This document shows positions 63,927 through 64,000 of a stretch of DNA of 64,000 nucleotides, piece by piece; the stretch's first letter is position 1; each line of letters begins with the position of its first letter. Origin of the DNA: CBDHHC01 sp965263345. Its GTDB lineage: Bacteria > Pseudomonadota > Alphaproteobacteria > Rhizobiales > CBDHHC01. The DNA lies in NCBI GenBank assembly GCA_965263345.1, contig CBDHHC010000012.1, positions 165,703-229,702 of the forward strand. Reading direction: 5' to 3'. The notes under the pieces are model-generated. The model saw nothing but the letters and a program-made list of their open reading frames with translations, was not told the origin of the DNA and did no database searches. The translations under genes were made by a program, and so were the position numbers.

Positions 63927-64000
63927 TTACCTCTCAGGATTGTCGTCAATATATAGACTTAGTGCCTCAATGAAATATTCTAAATAGATCGTCATCAGAG
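63927..64000 (-). CDS. fliR: Flagellar export protein FliR, C-terminal end (partial)
   Basis: The last 23 codons of a minus-strand gene entering from the right edge, ending LSLYIDDNPER. The position directly before flhB and the hydrophobic-plus-acidic ending fit FliR, the third integral component of the export gate. Too little sequence is present for identification from the protein alone. Confidence 0.6.
   Translation of the reverse strand, partial: LMTIYLEYFIEALSLYIDDNPER

Overview
The window looks like a chromosomal segment of an AT-rich alphaproteobacterium. CckA, the split MetH next to an ArsR/methyltransferase fusion, a phasin and the FliR-FlhB order all fit that class; a marine Rhodospirillales/Kiloniellales-like lineage is my guess, not something the sequence proves. 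No rRNA, tRNA, CRISPR array, intact insertion sequence or prophage was seen.

Layout. 0-3 kb is a scarred area: two caspase-like fragments flank a secreted HEAT-repeat gene and a strongly structured non-coding stretch. 3-7 kb is a minus-strand run (secreted protein, P-loop kinase-like ATPase, unknown protein, ICMT-like methyltransferase, S9 peptidase). 7-10 kb has a glycosyltransferase, EttA and an MlaC-like protein. 10.5-16.3 kb is the methionine operon (ArsR-SAM methyltransferase, metF, metH in two genes) behind a perfect 18-bp palindrome. 16-23 kb has a phasin, a GNAT pseudogene, an AEC permease, leuA with a small upstream membrane peptide, and PhzF. A long intergenic zone (22.1-23.4 kb) carries RNA-like hairpins and two tandem terminators with no gene to serve. 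23.4-34.4 kb mixes a PKMT-like methyltransferase, two DUF4760 paralogues, ilvC, an FAH-family enzyme and several small or unknown genes, some resembling immunity proteins. 34.9-40.8 kb has a DUF3179 protein, a start-less MAPEG gene and a GbsR regulator followed by a bd-type (cyanide-insensitive) oxidase. 40.8-45.2 kb has a lone AIPR defence-type gene and an M20 dipeptidase with a MafI-like small protein.

45.3-53.2 kb is a neighbourhood of a membrane Ser/Thr kinase with a peptidoglycan-binding-like tail, a divergent very large Gln-rich protein whose reading frame is broken by one TAA, and a secreted leucine-rich-repeat protein overlapped by a tiny secreted peptide. 53.4-56.6 kb is a compact four-gene cassette (membrane protein, winged-helix regulator, second cis-prenyltransferase, B12-type radical SAM enzyme) whose codon choice looks different from its surroundings; I consider it the best candidate for an undescribed pathway, probably making or modifying a cis-polyprenyl lipid. 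56.6-60.1 kb has a phnE fragment, then a periplasmic PDC-like sensor protein with an MCP whose C-terminal PilZ-like domain is split off by a single-base frameshift. The window ends with cckA and fliR-flhB on the minus strand.

Several genes carry one or a few lesions (GNAT, MAPEG, PhnE, Gln-rich protein, MCP-PilZ). Either this genome is accumulating pseudogenes or some lesions are assembly errors; reads would decide.
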